Of a stretch of DNA of 64,000 nt, positions 1-10,311 are shown one piece after another (the stretch's first letter is position 1; the number at the start of each line of letters is the position of its first letter). The notes beneath the pieces are model-generated. The model was not told the DNA's origin and made no database searches. It saw only the letters and a list, made by a program, of their open reading frames with translations. The translations under genes and the position numbers were made by a program. Source of the stretch: Ferdinandcohnia sp036962705 (GTDB lineage Bacteria; Bacillota; Bacilli; Bacillales; Bacillaceae_L). The DNA is taken from positions 62,001-126,000 of the forward strand of contig NZ_JBALOQ010000007.1 in NCBI RefSeq assembly GCF_036962705.1, written 5' to 3'.

Positions 1-3000
1 GCTTGCAGCACGGAACTGAGGTAGAAAAGCGACATCACTATGTTCATCCATGCTCTCTCGTTGTCTTTTTATCTCTGACACAGACTGTTTTGAACGCTTA
101 TTTGCCGCAGATTTAAAAGAATATTGCCATGTTAATTGATGTTCAATTCGTTCAGATGCATCGCTACTAACCGGAATTGGTTTTCCCTCTTTTAGTGCAG
201 CCTCAATCTGTTCATGTTTGATTTCTTCTCCAACCTCAATTTTTTGCAGTTCTACAGCAGGGATTGATCGAATCTCCCATTTTGCTGGGTGATTCACAAT
301 GTCAGCTGGCAGCCCGTCAACTGTTTCATCTCCCCGAAGCAACTCAGCATCTTTGTGCCTAATTAAACCTGGTCCAATCCAATCCAAATATGATTTAGCA
401 CCAGCTCTTGTATGGTCTGTAATCAACCATTGTTTATTTTGAAGTGTGGCTTGCCATTTACCAAGCTGTTTTTCTAAATCCTTTACAGTACCTACCAGAT
501 AAAGCTTTTCCTTTGCCCTTGTGAGAGCAACATAGAGAACACGCATTTCTTCTGAAATCAATTCAAGGTGCATTTTTTTCTTAATCGCAAGCATTGGAAG
601 AGTTGGATACGTAATTCGAAGTGTTGGATTCACATATTTCGTGCCAAATCCTAGCTCTTTATCTAATAAATAATTCTTATTTAAATCCATCATATTAAAT
701 TTCTTTGATAGTCCACTTACAAATACAACTGGGAATTCGAGTCCCTTACTTTTATGAATGGTCATCAGGCGGACAACATCCTCTTGTTCCCCTAGCGCTC
801 TTGCCGTACCTAAATCATCACCACGGTCTTGCATTCGTTCAATGAAACGTAGGAAACGAAATAAACCTCTAAAGGAAGTCGCCTCATACTGGCGAGCACG
901 GTCATATAGGGCACGAAGGTTAGCTTGACGTTGCTTTCCTCCAGGCATTCCCCCAACAAAATCATAAAAATAAGTTTCACGGTACAATTGCCAAATTAAA
1001 TCTGAAAGAGACCCCGTTCTCGCTCTTGTACGCCAGCTTTCTAATTTATGAAAAAAGTGCGCCACCTTCTCATGTGTTGCATCATCAGAAGATGCTTCAT
1101 CAAGGAATACCTTCAACGCCTCAAAGTAAGGACTGTTTTTTTCATAGGTTCGAATTTTCGCCAACTCGTCTGCTTCAAGTCCAACAATTGGTGAACGTAA
1201 AACAGATGCTAGGGGAATATCCTGGTAAGGATTATCAATCACCTTTAATAAAGACATCATGATTGCCACTTCTGTTGCATCAAAATAGCCAGTCGAAAGA
1301 TCCGCATAAATTGGAATTCCTTGCTGTTTGAATTCCTCCATAATTTGTGGAGCCCAAGGCATTGAACGCATCAGAATGACAATATCACGATAGGTAATGC
1401 TTCTCATCCGGTTTTCCTTTCGGTCAAACACTTGGAACCCGGAATAGATCATATCCTTAATTTGCTTTGCCATCGCACGAGCTTCAAGCTGGGCTGTTTC
1501 TAGTTCCGCCTCATCAAAAAGGACGATTCTCTCATCATCGTCAGAATCTTCATTTAGTTCGAAACTTTCGGCCTCTTGACCATTTTTATCAATTAATACT
1601 AGTTCTGCAGCCATTTGGTCACTTTCAGGATAGTCCGCACCAAGCTTTAATTCAGCATCATCGTCATACTCGATTTCACCAACAGCTTCCCCCATTATCT
1701 GTTTAAACAAATAATTCGTACCATCCAGGACCTCCGCACGGCTACGGAAGTTTTTCGATAAATCAATTCTTAACCCGGTATTCTCCCCCGATTGGGTAAA
1801 CCGTTTATATTTACTCAAAAATAGCATTGGTTCCGCAAGACGGAAGCGGTAAATCGACTGCTTAACGTCCCCAACCATGAACATATTTCCGGTTGCTTCT
1901 CCATCTTTAGTAACTAGCTTTAATATGGATTCCTGTACCATATTTGTATCCTGATACTCATCAACAAAAGCTTCTTCAAACTGAAGCCGGTATTCAAGAG
2001 CTGCTTCAGAAGGTATAAGTTCGTCAGATGCTGTACCTTCATTTCGAAGAATTTCAAGACAATAGTGCTCTAAATCAGAAAAGTCGACTAGCCCTTTTTC
2101 TTCTTTTACCTTCTGAAATCTCTCGCCGAATTCAATCACCAGCTGAACCAGCATGTCAATGGAAGGCTGCATTTCTTTAATATTGTCTAAATAGCTTTCA
2201 GGAGGTCGACTGAACAAATCTTCCTTAATTTTTTCAACAAGCTTTTTCGCATCATCTCTTAGCTTTGTGACCTGATCCTTTAGATTTTCATCATACTCAT
2301 CACCTTTAACAGGCTTCGCTCTACCAAACACAAGAGTTTGCATTTCATGGTAGAGTGCCCTCCATGAATGATTTTTTGCATGGAAGAGTCGATGTATTTG
2401 TTCTAGGTCTGCTTCAATATTTTCCGCTCGAGGTGCCGGCCCTCCAGGCATTCGTATCAAATCCATCGCATGCTCTAAATTTGATTTTGCACCCTCAAGC
2501 TGTAAAGAAATATCGGCTAACAAATATGGAATATAAGGTGTTTGATCCAACGTCTGATCATCCACACGGTAATCCTCTGCAATTTGTTTCAGCCATTCAT
2601 TAGGTGTTGGATGTGCACGTGAAAATTCATATAGTATCCGAATCATATTTTGTAATTCCACATCAGTTCGGTCATTCGTAAAGCGGTCAACTAGATCAAA
2701 AAATTTTGTGTTTTCTAGGTTACTGTAATGTTCTTCAAACAGTTCATCCATTACCTCATCACGTAAAAGTTCAGCCTCTGTCGAATCAGCTATTCGAAAC
2801 CCTGGGTCTATATCAATTAAATAATAAAACTTCCGAATAACTTCCAAACAAAAAGAGTGAATTGTAGAGATGGAAGCACGATTAAGCAAGCTAAGCTGTC
2901 TTCTTACATGTAGAGAAGCTGGATCTTCCTTTAATGCTTTTTCCAACGCTTCGCCGATTCGATTGCGCATTTCCGCTGCAGATGCATTTGTAAAAGTTAC

Positions 3001-3192
3001 AACAAGTAAACGGTCAACATCAACCGGATGCTTATCCGATAAAATTTGGCGGATAATCCGCTCAACGAGTACCGCCGTCTTTCCTGACCCCGCCGCTGCT
3101 GCAACTAAAATATCTTGTCCACTTGAGACAATCGCTTTCCATTGGTCATCTGTCCACTGACTTCCTTCTGGCTTTGGTATGAGATTAGTCAT
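1..3192 (-). CDS. addA: ATP-dependent helicase/nuclease subunit A (AddA), 3' end cut by window
   Basis: AddA is the UvrD-like helicase and nuclease subunit of the AddAB recombination complex that processes double-strand breaks up to a Chi site. The frame is open from an ATG at 3192 to the window edge (about 1064 codons; the family is about 1230), so the C-terminal nuclease end is missing. Visible motifs: Walker A AAAAGSGKTAVLVERI near residue 30, RLMTIHKSKGLEFPVVF near residue 810, and EEMRVLYVALTRAKEKLYLVG near residue 880. The start overlaps the addB stop by 8 bases (ATGACTAA), which implies translational coupling. No frameshift is seen. Confidence 0.96.
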   Translation of the reverse strand, partial: MTNLIPKPEGSQWTDDQWKAIVSSGQDILVAAAAGSGKTAVLVERIIRQILSDKHPVDVDRLLVVTFTNASAAEMRNRIGEALEKALKEDPASLHVRRQLSLLNRASISTIHSFCLEVIRKFYYLIDIDPGFRIADSTEAELLRDEVMDELFEEHYSNLENTKFFDLVDRFTNDRTDVELQNMIRILYEFSRAHPTPNEWLKQIAEDYRVDDQTLDQTPYIPYLLADISLQLEGAKSNLEHAMDLIRMPGGPAPRAENIEADLEQIHRLFHAKNHSWRALYHEMQTLVFGRAKPVKGDEYDENLKDQVTKLRDDAKKLVEKIKEDLFSRPPESYLDNIKEMQPSIDMLVQLVIEFGERFQKVKEEKGLVDFSDLEHYCLEILRNEGTASDELIPSEAALEYRLQFEEAFVDEYQDTNMVQESILKLVTKDGEATGNMFMVGDVKQSIYRFRLAEPMLFLSKYKRFTQSGENTGLRIDLSKNFRSRAEVLDGTNYLFKQIMGEAVGEIEYDDDAELKLGADYPESDQMAAELVLIDKNGQEAESFELNEDSDDDERIVLFDEAELETAQLEARAMAKQIKDMIYSGFQVFDRKENRMRSITYRDIVILMRSMPWAPQIMEEFKQQGIPIYADLSTGYFDATEVAIMMSLLKVIDNPYQDIPLASVLRSPIVGLEADELAKIRTYEKNSPYFEALKVFLDEASSDDATHEKVAHFFHKLESWRTRARTGSLSDLIWQLYRETYFYDFVGGMPGGKQRQANLRALYDRARQYEATSFRGLFRFLRFIERMQDRGDDLGTARALGEQEDVVRLMTIHKSKGLEFPVVFVSGLSKKFNMMDLNKNYLLDKELGFGTKYVNPTLRITYPTLPMLAIKKKMHLELISEEMRVLYVALTRAKEKLYLVGTVKDLEKQLGKWQATLQNKQWLITDHTRAGAKSYLDWIGPGLIRHKDAELLRGDETVDGLPADIVNHPAKWEIRSIPAVELQKIEVGEEIKHEQIEAALKEGKPIPVSSDASERIEHQLTWQYSFKSAANKRSKQSVSEIKRQRESMDEHSDVAFLPQFRAAS

Positions 3193-6100
3193 GAATTTTC
3201 ACACCTCCATTCCTAATTTTCTCGAGAATTACGTCTTTACTTTCATTTGGTAGAACACGATAATTATTTTCTTCTAAGCTTTGGTCAAACTGACAAACAG
3301 ACTTAAAAGTACAGAACGTACAAGGTGTTTTATCCTTCAGCTTATATGGGGCAATATCAATTTCACCCTTTGTAATCCGGTTTCCAGTTTTTTTAAAGAC
3401 TCCGCGTACATGGTTGCGAAGATAACCAAGCTCTTCTTCACTTGCAACCTGTGAGTTCGAATAAAAACTTCCATCTTTCTTAATCGCTGCAGAGACAATT
3501 TGAGAGTAACCTGTTCCAAGGGATTGATCCATTAGACGAACGGATTCCTCTTCACCTAATAAGAGTCCTTTCATTTTAAATCTCTTAAAGATTTCCTCTT
3601 CAATTTTATCCTCAGGCAGTACTTTATTTGAATGAATTAATGGATCATGGATATGGAAATAAAGAACTCCAGCAGGTTTTGCGGTCGTTCCAATCCAATC
3701 TTTAGAATGTGTAATAATGACATCCAAATACGTTAACATTTGCAGAGCAAGCCCGTAGTAAACCTCTGAAAGATTAAGTGCCTTTTGACTTGATTTATAG
3801 TCGATGACGCGTAAAAGAACTCCTTGTGTGCTTTCAGCTTTATCGACCCGGTCAATTCGACCAACAAGCTCCATTGTGCTACCATTATCCAAATCAAACT
3901 GGATTGATGGAAGTGGTCCCTTCTTACCAAAGCCTAGCTCAATTCCTACTGGAGCAAAGCCACTTGCTTTTGCATGATCACTTAAAATCTTCGATGCACG
4001 GCTAATAATTTTTTGTAACTTATGCATGATATAGTGGTAGCGATTTGAACTCAATAAAATTTCCTTCTGTAACCGCGGTGCTAATTCTTCTACTGCTTTC
4101 GCAGCTAGCTTGTCACATTGCTCTTTTGTTAGGTCACGCCAGTCGATACCATTGATTCTTAATGAGTCGGCAATTTTCTTAAGAGCCGCATGGAATAAAT
4201 CACCGATATCTGGTGATTCCAAGCGGAATACTTTTCGCTCTTTTAACTGTAGTCCATAGCTTGCAAAGTGAGAGAATGGACAGCCCTGGAACACTTCCAT
4301 TCGAGAAACACTACCTTGAATATGGTCGCCATATAGGCTTTGTGTTATTTCTTCTGAAAGCTTTTTCGTTTTGTTTTTGTAAAATAAACTGCTTAATACA
4401 AGCTGACTTTTATACTTCATTTCATCATGGTTTGCGAAATAGTTATAGACATCCCACCATAAATCCTGAATCGGATACTGCTTTTTCCACGCCTGCAATT
4501 GTGTTGCCAAAGAAGATAAGGCGACTTTAGGATTCACGATATATTCCAACTGCTCTAATGCAGGGAGCTCTGATGGCTCATTCATATAAAACTTTTCTTC
4601 TACATTTGGAAAAATATCCTTTAGACGCTTAATAATTGGTGATGGGAGCAAGGATTTTCCTTCTTCATTTGCCAACGGATAGCTAATATACAAAGTTTTC
4701 TGCGGACTTGTTAGTGCACAATAAATAAGGAAATTTTCATCTAACAATGTCTCCCTGCTTCCAGGGGCTAATTGTAGTCCAGAATCACCTAAGGCTTCAC
4801 GGTCTGATTCCGAAAATACACCTTCCTCACTTGGGCGTGCAGGCAAGACCCCATCATTCGCACCGATAATAAAAGTACATTTGATGTTTGATAATCGAGA
4901 ACGCTCCAAGCTTGCCACGAGCACCTGATCAATCGCGGGTGGTACAAGTGCAAATCGCATGCTTTCTAGTCCTGTTTCAATCATATTGCTGAACATGGTT
5001 AGCGAAACTTTTTCATCACCGATGATTTCAACATATTGATCCAGCAACTCTAAAACAGCTTTCCACACCTGGTCGTTTTCTCTTGCTTCGGAAAGTCTTC
5101 CGGCAAGCTCAGCATTAAGCTTCAACTCTTCCATTTTCGCAGGGATTTCGAGCTCCTCTAAATAAAGGAAAAGCGCCTCACACATCGTTCTACCGTCCTT
5201 CGCCTTTTGAAGACGTTTCCCGAAGGTAAGTAATGGTTCCACAATCATAGTACGAAGATCGTTAAGCTTGTCCTCATATTCACGCTCTTTGTCTGTTTGT
5301 GGGAGGTCTGAATCCTCTAATCCCCTTATGCGCTTATACTTCCAGCGCTTGTCATTTGTCCATTTATAGCCTTGAATCCCAAATTCAAGCACATAGTTTT
5401 CTAACTTGTCCATATCCTCTCGGAGTGCGGAAATCTCCTCTCCAAACGGATATATGAGATCGGTTTTTACACAGCGAAAGACGGACTCGTAGCGCCAGTT
5501 ACTGCTTATGACCTCAAGACTTGAACGAATTAATTCAATTAACGGATGGTTTAACATTGAACGCTTTTGGTCAATGAAAAATGGAATGTGATAATCCTGA
5601 AAAATGGTTTCAATGATTTCATGATAATCGCTTGTATTGCGAATCATTATTGCGATATCACGATAGCGATAGTTTTTCTCTCGCGCTAATTTTTGAATCT
5701 CACGCGCAACCCCCTCAACTTCAGCACGTCGATTCACCGCCTGACTTAATGTAATCGACGCCCGACCTTGATAAGAAACAGTGGGTCTTTCATCAAAAAA
5801 TCTTTCTAAATGGGCTAATGAAGGTTCTGCGGAATAACGATAATGGTTTGTTAACAAAATCGGCTCCTCGACCTTAATTCCATTTTCACTCGCATACTGA
5901 ATAATAGATTGATAGGTTTTTCCAGTCATTCGGAATAGACTTAAATCATGTGGGGCGACATCATATACTTTATCAACCGTTAAAGCCATTGTTATTTTTT
6001 TTGAAACTTTCATAAGTTGCCCTACTACTTCAAGCTCCTGTGGGGTAAAGCTGTGGAAGCCATCAATATATATTTCCGCGTCTTTTATATAGGAAGATTG

Positions 6101-6673
6101 AGGAATTTTTTCCGCTAAAAGTCGTAAATAATCCTCAGAATCAACGTATTTCTCAAATAGATGTTTTTCTAATTCATCATATAAAAGCTGTAGGTCATGC
6201 ATTTTATCTGAAAGTACTTTGTTTTCAGCTGCAATGGTTTGTTTTTGTTCTTCTAGGATTTCTGGAGTGACACAATATCGCTTAAACTCGGCTACCATTT
6301 CTTCCATTTGGGTAATGAACCCATTTTTATCAGCAGCACGAGAGAAAACCTTAAGATCTTGCTTTTTTGAATCTATAATTTTGCGAAGGAGCATGTTCAC
6401 TCCAACATTATTTACATGGTATCGGCTCATCCCTCCAGTTTCCTGCAGGACCCTCCATGCTAAACGAGTAAAACTGAATACTTGAGCCCTCATCATTCCG
6501 CCAATTCCAGGGGAACTGATTAAATCATATTCAGATTGAAATGTCATTTGGTCGGGAACTAAATACACAATCGGAGAACCTGTTGGGTCGTCAAGAAGGT
6601 TTGACCGAATATCTTGAAGACATGTGTATGATTTCCCAGTACCAGCTCGTCCCAATATAAATTGTAGTGACAT
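3185..6673 (-). CDS. addB: ATP-dependent helicase/deoxyribonuclease subunit B (AddB)
   Basis: This is the second subunit of AddAB, an inactivated-helicase and nuclease protein that scans for Chi and carries an iron-sulfur-stapled nuclease domain. At 1162 residues it matches the family length. Walker A (GRAGTGKSY) lies at residues 8-16. The nuclease signature is near the C-terminus (GRIDRVD, later VIDYKSSQK), followed by the cysteine cluster CTFCTFKSVC, which with an upstream Cys forms the 4Fe-4S site of the family. An AGGAGG Shine-Dalgarno sits 7 bases before the ATG. It is the first gene of addBA; 206 bases separate it from the divergent P-type ATPase gene. Confidence 0.97.
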   Translation of the reverse strand: MSLQFILGRAGTGKSYTCLQDIRSNLLDDPTGSPIVYLVPDQMTFQSEYDLISSPGIGGMMRAQVFSFTRLAWRVLQETGGMSRYHVNNVGVNMLLRKIIDSKKQDLKVFSRAADKNGFITQMEEMVAEFKRYCVTPEILEEQKQTIAAENKVLSDKMHDLQLLYDELEKHLFEKYVDSEDYLRLLAEKIPQSSYIKDAEIYIDGFHSFTPQELEVVGQLMKVSKKITMALTVDKVYDVAPHDLSLFRMTGKTYQSIIQYASENGIKVEEPILLTNHYRYSAEPSLAHLERFFDERPTVSYQGRASITLSQAVNRRAEVEGVAREIQKLAREKNYRYRDIAIMIRNTSDYHEIIETIFQDYHIPFFIDQKRSMLNHPLIELIRSSLEVISSNWRYESVFRCVKTDLIYPFGEEISALREDMDKLENYVLEFGIQGYKWTNDKRWKYKRIRGLEDSDLPQTDKEREYEDKLNDLRTMIVEPLLTFGKRLQKAKDGRTMCEALFLYLEELEIPAKMEELKLNAELAGRLSEARENDQVWKAVLELLDQYVEIIGDEKVSLTMFSNMIETGLESMRFALVPPAIDQVLVASLERSRLSNIKCTFIIGANDGVLPARPSEEGVFSESDREALGDSGLQLAPGSRETLLDENFLIYCALTSPQKTLYISYPLANEEGKSLLPSPIIKRLKDIFPNVEEKFYMNEPSELPALEQLEYIVNPKVALSSLATQLQAWKKQYPIQDLWWDVYNYFANHDEMKYKSQLVLSSLFYKNKTKKLSEEITQSLYGDHIQGSVSRMEVFQGCPFSHFASYGLQLKERKVFRLESPDIGDLFHAALKKIADSLRINGIDWRDLTKEQCDKLAAKAVEELAPRLQKEILLSSNRYHYIMHKLQKIISRASKILSDHAKASGFAPVGIELGFGKKGPLPSIQFDLDNGSTMELVGRIDRVDKAESTQGVLLRVIDYKSSQKALNLSEVYYGLALQMLTYLDVIITHSKDWIGTTAKPAGVLYFHIHDPLIHSNKVLPEDKIEEEIFKRFKMKGLLLGEEESVRLMDQSLGTGYSQIVSAAIKKDGSFYSNSQVASEEELGYLRNHVRGVFKKTGNRITKGEIDIAPYKLKDKTPCTFCTFKSVCQFDQSLEENNYRVLPNESKDVILEKIRNGGVKIHD

Positions 6674-6813
6674 ATATTAACCTCCTAAAGAGAGAGAAAT
6701 TCGTATCATTATTATCCTATAATTGTATCAAAAAAATTGTCGAACAGGTGAAACATATCCTATCCATATTCTAGAAATGTCGAAGAACGCTCACAATAAT
6801 TATTTTTTGTGGA

Positions 6814-6822
6814 TGATATAAT
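6814..6822 (+). promoter_or_regulatory. extended -10 promoter for the P-type ATPase gene
   Basis: The sequence TGATATAAT is a perfect extended -10 (TG-N-TATAAT). No good -35 hexamer lies 16-18 bases upstream, as is usual for extended -10 promoters. Transcription would start near 6829 and give a leader of about 50 bases. This is read by eye only. Confidence 0.5.
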
Positions 6823-6879
6823 TTTTGTAAGGTACTTCCAATATATTTGAAAGTAGGACATTATTTTTGGAAAGAAGTG

Positions 6880-9552
6880 ATGGAATTGTCACGATGGTAT
6901 AAAAAATCGATATCAGATTTAGAAGCAGAGCTTTCCACCAATATAAAAATAGGACTTACAGAAATCGAAGCTGTGGAACGACTTAGAAGGTTTGGTCCTA
7001 ATCGATTTGAAGATCATAAAAAAGCATCAATTCTAAAAATGTTTTGGGATCAAATTAATAGCATGTTAATCCACATACTTATTGCAGCAGCTGTTATTTC
7101 TGCTTTTGTTGGAGAAATCACCGATGCTGCGATTATTTTTATTGTCATCCTGCTCAACGCTGTAATTGGAGTTGTTCAGGAGTCCAAGGCTGAAAAAGCG
7201 TTGGAAGAATTAAAGAAAATGTCCACGCCAAAAGCAGTTGTCAAAAGAAATGGAAACCTAAAGGAAGTTCCATCTGAGGAAATTGTCCCTGGTGATATCA
7301 TCATTTTAGACGCTGGACGGTATGTCCCTGCAGATTTACGGCTGGTGGAAACAGCGAATTTACAAATCGAAGAATCTGCGTTAACGGGTGAATCTGTTCC
7401 AGTTGAAAAAGATGCATCTATAATAATGGGTCATGAGGCTTCAATGGGTGACCAACGGAATATGGCTTTTATGACAACTCTTTCAACCTATGGAAGAGGA
7501 ATTGGTGTTGTAGTAGACACAGGAATGAATACTGAAATTGGAAAAATAGCTAAAATGCTCGGACAGCAACAAAAGGAAACAACACCTCTTCAAAAGAAAT
7601 TAGATGAATTGGGCAAATTTTTAGGGATAGGAGCAATCATTGTTTCAATTGTCATCTTTTTCATTGGGTTCTTTCAAGGTAGAGAACCTTTAGACATGTT
7701 CCTCATTGCTGTTAGCTTAGCCGTTGCAGCAATACCCGAGGGCCTCCTCGCAATTGTTACGATTGTGCTTGCTATGGGTGTTCAAAAAATGATTAAACAT
7801 CATGCAATCGTCCGCAAGCTTCCAGCTGTGGAAACCCTTGGTGCAGTAAGTGTTATTTGCTCGGATAAAACAGGTACGCTTACGCAAAACAAAATGACAG
7901 TAACCACTATCTTTATGGATGATCGCTTTCAGAAGATAGGTGACATTCCACCAGAAATTACAAAAAGCCATCCATTTTTCCGTGGGATTACATTATGTAA
8001 TGATGCTCAAGTTTCTGAGGAGCAAAGTACGGGAGACCCAACTGAAATCGCCCTTGTACAGGCAGGATTGAATATCGGCTTGTTCAAAGAGGCGCTTGAA
8101 AAAAACTTCAAACGAATTTTTGAACTTCCTTTTGATTCTGATCGAAAAATGATGACAACTGTTCACACAGATAATGGTAGCTTTATTTCGTTTACTAAAG
8201 GGGCTTTGGAAAGCATTTTACCAAGGGTAAAAGCTATTTATAAGGATGGTAAAATTGTATCTTTTACCTCGGATGAAGAGAAAGAGATTCAGGAAGCCTC
8301 AGGAAGAATGTCTGATAAGGCCTTACGTGTTCTAGCTGTTGCTATGAAAAACGTACCAGAAAATGACGGCCTAGATAGCAACTTAGAATCAGATCTTACT
8401 TTCCTTGGCCTAATCGGTATGATAGATCCACCTCGTGAGGAAGTCAAAGCATCAATTGCCTCTTGTAAAAATGCGGGCATTCAGACAATTACGATAACCG
8501 GCGACCATAAAAAAACAGCTCTGGCAATCGCTTCTGAACTAGGTATAGCAAATGTTGAGCAACAAGCAATGACTGGCCAAGAACTACAAGCACTTAGTGA
8601 TTTAGAGTTACAGGAAAAAGTTAAAAATGTTCGAGTATTTGCACGAGTATCTCCCGAGCATAAGGTACGAATTGTAAAAGCGTTAAAGGGGAATGGACAT
8701 ATCGCCTCTATGACTGGTGACGGTGTGAATGATGCTCCATCATTAAAACAGGCTGATGTTGGAGTAGCCATGGGTATCACAGGTACGGATGTTGCAAAAG
8801 GAGCCGCTGATATCATCCTTACAGATGATAATTTCTCTACAATTGTATCAGCTGTAGAGCATGGTAGAAATATCTATCAAAATATCAAAAAATCCGTATT
8901 ATTTTTACTCTCTTGTAATCTAGGGGAAATTACTGCTTTATTCATTGGTATATTACTTGGCTTACCCGCTCCATTAACAGCTGTACAAATTCTCTGGGTT
9001 AATCTGATTACAGATACCCTTCCCGCAATTGCCTTAGGGCTGGACCCTGATGATCCTGATGTGATGAAGGAAAACCCACGTGATCCGAAGGAAAGCATAT
9101 TTGCAAAGGGTAATGGAAGCTTTACCGTATTAAATGGGTTAGTGATTGGTTTTATTACATTATTTGCATTTGTAGAAGGCTTACGTTTCTATTCTGGTGC
9201 AAGCTCTGTCTTTACAATCGATTATAGTTACATTACAACAGATGCTTTAATTCACGCTCAAACAATGGCATTTATCACATTGAGTATTTCGCAATTGTTT
9301 CACTCTCTTAACCTCCGAAGTCGTAAGAAATCTATCTTTAAAGTTGGACTTTTTACAAACAAATATTTAATCGCCGCAATTTGTGTAGGTATTGCCATTC
9401 AAGTGGGTCTTGTCTATATTCCGTTTTTTAACAATGTATTTGAAATCCATTTTCTATCAGTTAATGATTGGCTATTTATACTTGGACTTTCAATCATACC
9501 GGTTTTAGGAAATGAATTTGCGAAGGCATTGAAACGAATCTTTTCAGCATAG
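6880..9552 (+). CDS. P-type cation-transporting ATPase, Ca2+ (SERCA/PMR1-like) type
   Basis: This is a membrane pump that probably exports Ca2+ or another divalent cation using ATP. I chose the ATG at 6880 (890 residues), behind GGAAAG, over the in-frame TTG at 6847. Motifs in order: actuator ALTGESVPVEK, membrane segment M4, phosphorylation loop ICSDKTGTLTQ (Asp329), hinge MTGDGVNDAPSLKQADVG, and C-terminal membrane segments. The order and length fit the type IIA family that includes B. subtilis YloB. One oddity: the M4 ion-site motif reads PEGLLA (residues 286-291), whereas this family normally has PEGLPA. A universal stress protein gene follows 150 bases downstream. Confidence 0.93.
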   Translation: MELSRWYKKSISDLEAELSTNIKIGLTEIEAVERLRRFGPNRFEDHKKASILKMFWDQINSMLIHILIAAAVISAFVGEITDAAIIFIVILLNAVIGVVQESKAEKALEELKKMSTPKAVVKRNGNLKEVPSEEIVPGDIIILDAGRYVPADLRLVETANLQIEESALTGESVPVEKDASIIMGHEASMGDQRNMAFMTTLSTYGRGIGVVVDTGMNTEIGKIAKMLGQQQKETTPLQKKLDELGKFLGIGAIIVSIVIFFIGFFQGREPLDMFLIAVSLAVAAIPEGLLAIVTIVLAMGVQKMIKHHAIVRKLPAVETLGAVSVICSDKTGTLTQNKMTVTTIFMDDRFQKIGDIPPEITKSHPFFRGITLCNDAQVSEEQSTGDPTEIALVQAGLNIGLFKEALEKNFKRIFELPFDSDRKMMTTVHTDNGSFISFTKGALESILPRVKAIYKDGKIVSFTSDEEKEIQEASGRMSDKALRVLAVAMKNVPENDGLDSNLESDLTFLGLIGMIDPPREEVKASIASCKNAGIQTITITGDHKKTALAIASELGIANVEQQAMTGQELQALSDLELQEKVKNVRVFARVSPEHKVRIVKALKGNGHIASMTGDGVNDAPSLKQADVGVAMGITGTDVAKGAADIILTDDNFSTIVSAVEHGRNIYQNIKKSVLFLLSCNLGEITALFIGILLGLPAPLTAVQILWVNLITDTLPAIALGLDPDDPDVMKENPRDPKESIFAKGNGSFTVLNGLVIGFITLFAFVEGLRFYSGASSVFTIDYSYITTDALIHAQTMAFITLSISQLFHSLNLRSRKKSIFKVGLFTNKYLIAAICVGIAIQVGLVYIPFFNNVFEIHFLSVNDWLFILGLSIIPVLGNEFAKALKRIFSA

Positions 9553-9612
9553 TACTGCGATGCTTATTTTTGACAATTTTGTTAATTAAAAACCAAACTC
9601 TTAAAATAGATT

Positions 9613-9679
9613 TATAATTAATGTAGGGATTGATTCAACCCATTCAGCAGCCTGAAACATTTGTACACTAATCAATCCC
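9613..9679 (+). promoter_or_regulatory. -10 element and 5'-terminal stem-loop leader of the Usp gene
   Basis: TATAAT at 9613-9618 predicts a start near 9625. A perfect 10-bp stem begins there: GGGATTGATT (9626-9635) pairs with AATCAATCCC (9670-9679). A smaller hairpin lies inside the loop (TTCAG 9643-9647 with CTGAA 9652-9656). The Shine-Dalgarno AAGGGAG comes 9 bases after the stem. The -35 region is poor. The layout resembles 5' stem-loops that stabilise Bacillus mRNAs, but this role is inferred. Confidence 0.45.
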
Positions 9680-9702
9680 ACAAATTGAAGGGAGTCTTTA
9701 TT

Positions 9703-10125
9703 ATGACTAGACTACTAGTACCTGTTGATGGTTCTGCACAATCTATTAAGGCATTGCAATTCGCGTTAAAACAAGCTGTTGAAAATAGTTATGAAATCAT
9801 TCTTCTAAATGTTCAACCAAGTTATAACACACCTAACATTAAACGCTTTGTTAAACAAGAACAAATCCGTGCATATCAAAGTGAAGAAAGTAAAGTTGCT
9901 TTTGAAAAAGCATTGGCTGAAACAAAGAACTTCTCTATTCCGGTGGAGACAAAATTAAGAACTGGTGATCCCGGGATAGAAATCTGTGCTGAAGCAAGAG
10001 AAAATCAGGCAACTCAAATCATAATGGGTTATAGAGGACTGGGTGCAATTAAAGGAACTGTCCTTGGAAGTGTAAGCTATAAGGTTTTACATGAGGCTCC
10101 ATGCCCAGTAACAGTTGTTCCTTAA
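9703..10125 (+). CDS. universal stress protein, UspA family
   Basis: This is a 140-residue single-domain Usp, a small cytoplasmic ATP-binding dimer associated with stress survival. The start is the ATG at 9703 behind GAAGGGAG; an in-frame TTG at 9661 has no ribosome site and lies inside the leader stem-loop. The N-terminal strand LLVPVDGSAQS and the C-terminal nucleotide loop GYRGLGAIKGTVLGSVS fit the G-2X-G-9X-G-S/T ATP-binding pattern of the family. It sits downstream of the P-type ATPase gene on the same strand, but has its own leader and is followed by a strong terminator, so it is probably a single-gene unit. Confidence 0.93.
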   Translation: MTRLLVPVDGSAQSIKALQFALKQAVENSYEIILLNVQPSYNTPNIKRFVKQEQIRAYQSEESKVAFEKALAETKNFSIPVETKLRTGDPGIEICAEARENQATQIIMGYRGLGAIKGTVLGSVSYKVLHEAPCPVTVVP

Positions 10126-10170
10126 ATATAGTTTTAGTAGATTAAGAGGGAATCTGAGAAGTTCCAGTAT

Positions 10171-10218
10171 AATAAAACAGCGAGAAGACAACCAAAGCTA
10201 TTTCCTCGCTGTTTTATT
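10171..10218. terminator. intrinsic terminator after the Usp gene
   Basis: AATAAAACAGCGAG (10171-10184) pairs perfectly over 14 bp with CTCGCTGTTTTATT (10205-10218). The T-rich 3' arm makes it a good terminator on the plus strand; the A-rich 5' arm would let it also work on the other strand. Confidence 0.85.
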
Positions 10219-10311
10219 TGTTAAGAATCTCCTCATAATCGTTGTGACAGCTACCGGTTTTTTAACCAGACCACGTAGGTAAGCATATGTTACAAAAAGG
10301 TGGTGGTCTGG

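Noticed and set aside
9570..9598. TTGACA at 9570 as -35 of the Usp gene
   Set aside because: No -10 hexamer lies 16-18 bases downstream; the TATAAT at 9613 is 37 bases away.
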